DNA of 64,000 bases from Gordionus sp. m RMFG-2023 (lineage: Eukaryota; Nematomorpha; Gordioida; Chordodea; Parachordodidae). Under the pieces are notes generated by a model, which made no database searches, was not told the origin of the DNA, and saw only the letters and a list, made by a program, of their open reading frames with translations. The stretch covers positions 51,540,569 through 51,604,568 of the forward strand of contig NC_088776.1 of the NCBI RefSeq assembly GCF_954871325.1. The letters are read 5' to 3'. The position numbers and the translations under genes were made by a program. Positions 63,481-64,000 of the stretch are shown in pieces (position 1 is the stretch's first letter; the number at the start of each line of letters is the position of its first letter).

Positions 63481-64000
63481 ATATCAATCATAAAAAATTG
63501 CCTAAGATATAATAAGTGATGATAAATATCTCTTGTGGTCGTTGTTTAGCAAATAACAATTACTAAATAAACGACCACCATTAAAAACAGGTTCGAATTT
63601 TTTCTATTTAAAGATTATTGGAATTATGTAAAGAGAAGAACATTTTGAAAATTTTATCACTATTATATATAAGGCTGTGTCCTAAATATATTAGAAAATC
63701 CTCAAAATTTATAAATTTTCGGTAATTAATAAAATTATAAAACATGTCCGAAATCTTCCATTAATTTAATTGTGTAAAAATTAAAATAAGAAAAACCAAA
63801 ATAAAAGAAAAAAACAAAGAAAAATATATAACTAAAAACCAAAAAAAAACGAGAATAAAATACGAAAAATCAAATACTTTAATATTGAAAAGGTAAACGG
63901 GGTTTGGAAAACCTCTAAATCTCATTTTTAAATTAAATATAGTAGAAGTTTTAAATTTTATTCTAATGGTCATTTCCAGAAGAACGTTTTTTAAACGGTT

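Overview
This window looks like nuclear DNA from an invertebrate animal. It is strongly A+T-rich by eye. The genes are split by AT-rich introns with GT/AG borders, and the space between exons is packed with small DNA transposons. The recognisable genes are animal or eukaryotic families: a class I myosin motor, an ER-type FKBP (FKBP2 type) and an M13 (neprilysin) peptidase. I cannot name the species.

Layout. 1-2161 (-): an unrecognised, disordered, repeat-bearing protein gene that runs off the left edge. 2811-23198 (-): a large gene with a class I (Myo1c-like) myosin motor, two IQ-like segments, then about 500 residues of helical, coiled-coil-rich tail in place of the usual class I tail. Every junction I resolved keeps the reading frame, but one tail junction (below 9407) is open, so two adjacent genes remain possible. 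24634-27330 (-): the 3' part of an FKBP2-like gene ending in an NNEL-type ER retention signal. 28497-36092: a transposon-rich interval with a three-deep nest (hAT-like element > TRIM-like LTR fossil > second hAT-like element). 38197-40798 (-): an unrecognised long-exon gene, possibly secreted. 41246-42942: an inverted-repeat element built from GCGAA arrays. 44-54 kb: mostly noncoding, with short hAT-type elements, one decayed LINE and a tandem duplication. 54114-58661 (+): the 5' half of an M13 peptidase gene; the zinc-site exons are not seen. 58915-61932: an internally deleted hAT element carrying a nested 5'-truncated LINE. 62875-63480: another hAT-like short element.

The main theme is layered transposon history. 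At least nine elements have matching or near-matching 8-bp target duplications, the mark of hAT-type insertion. Many sit inside introns of the myosin and M13 genes. I found no CRISPR array, operon or convincing RNA gene, as expected for such a genome. All exon borders were read by eye from ORFs and splice sites and are predictions without transcript support.
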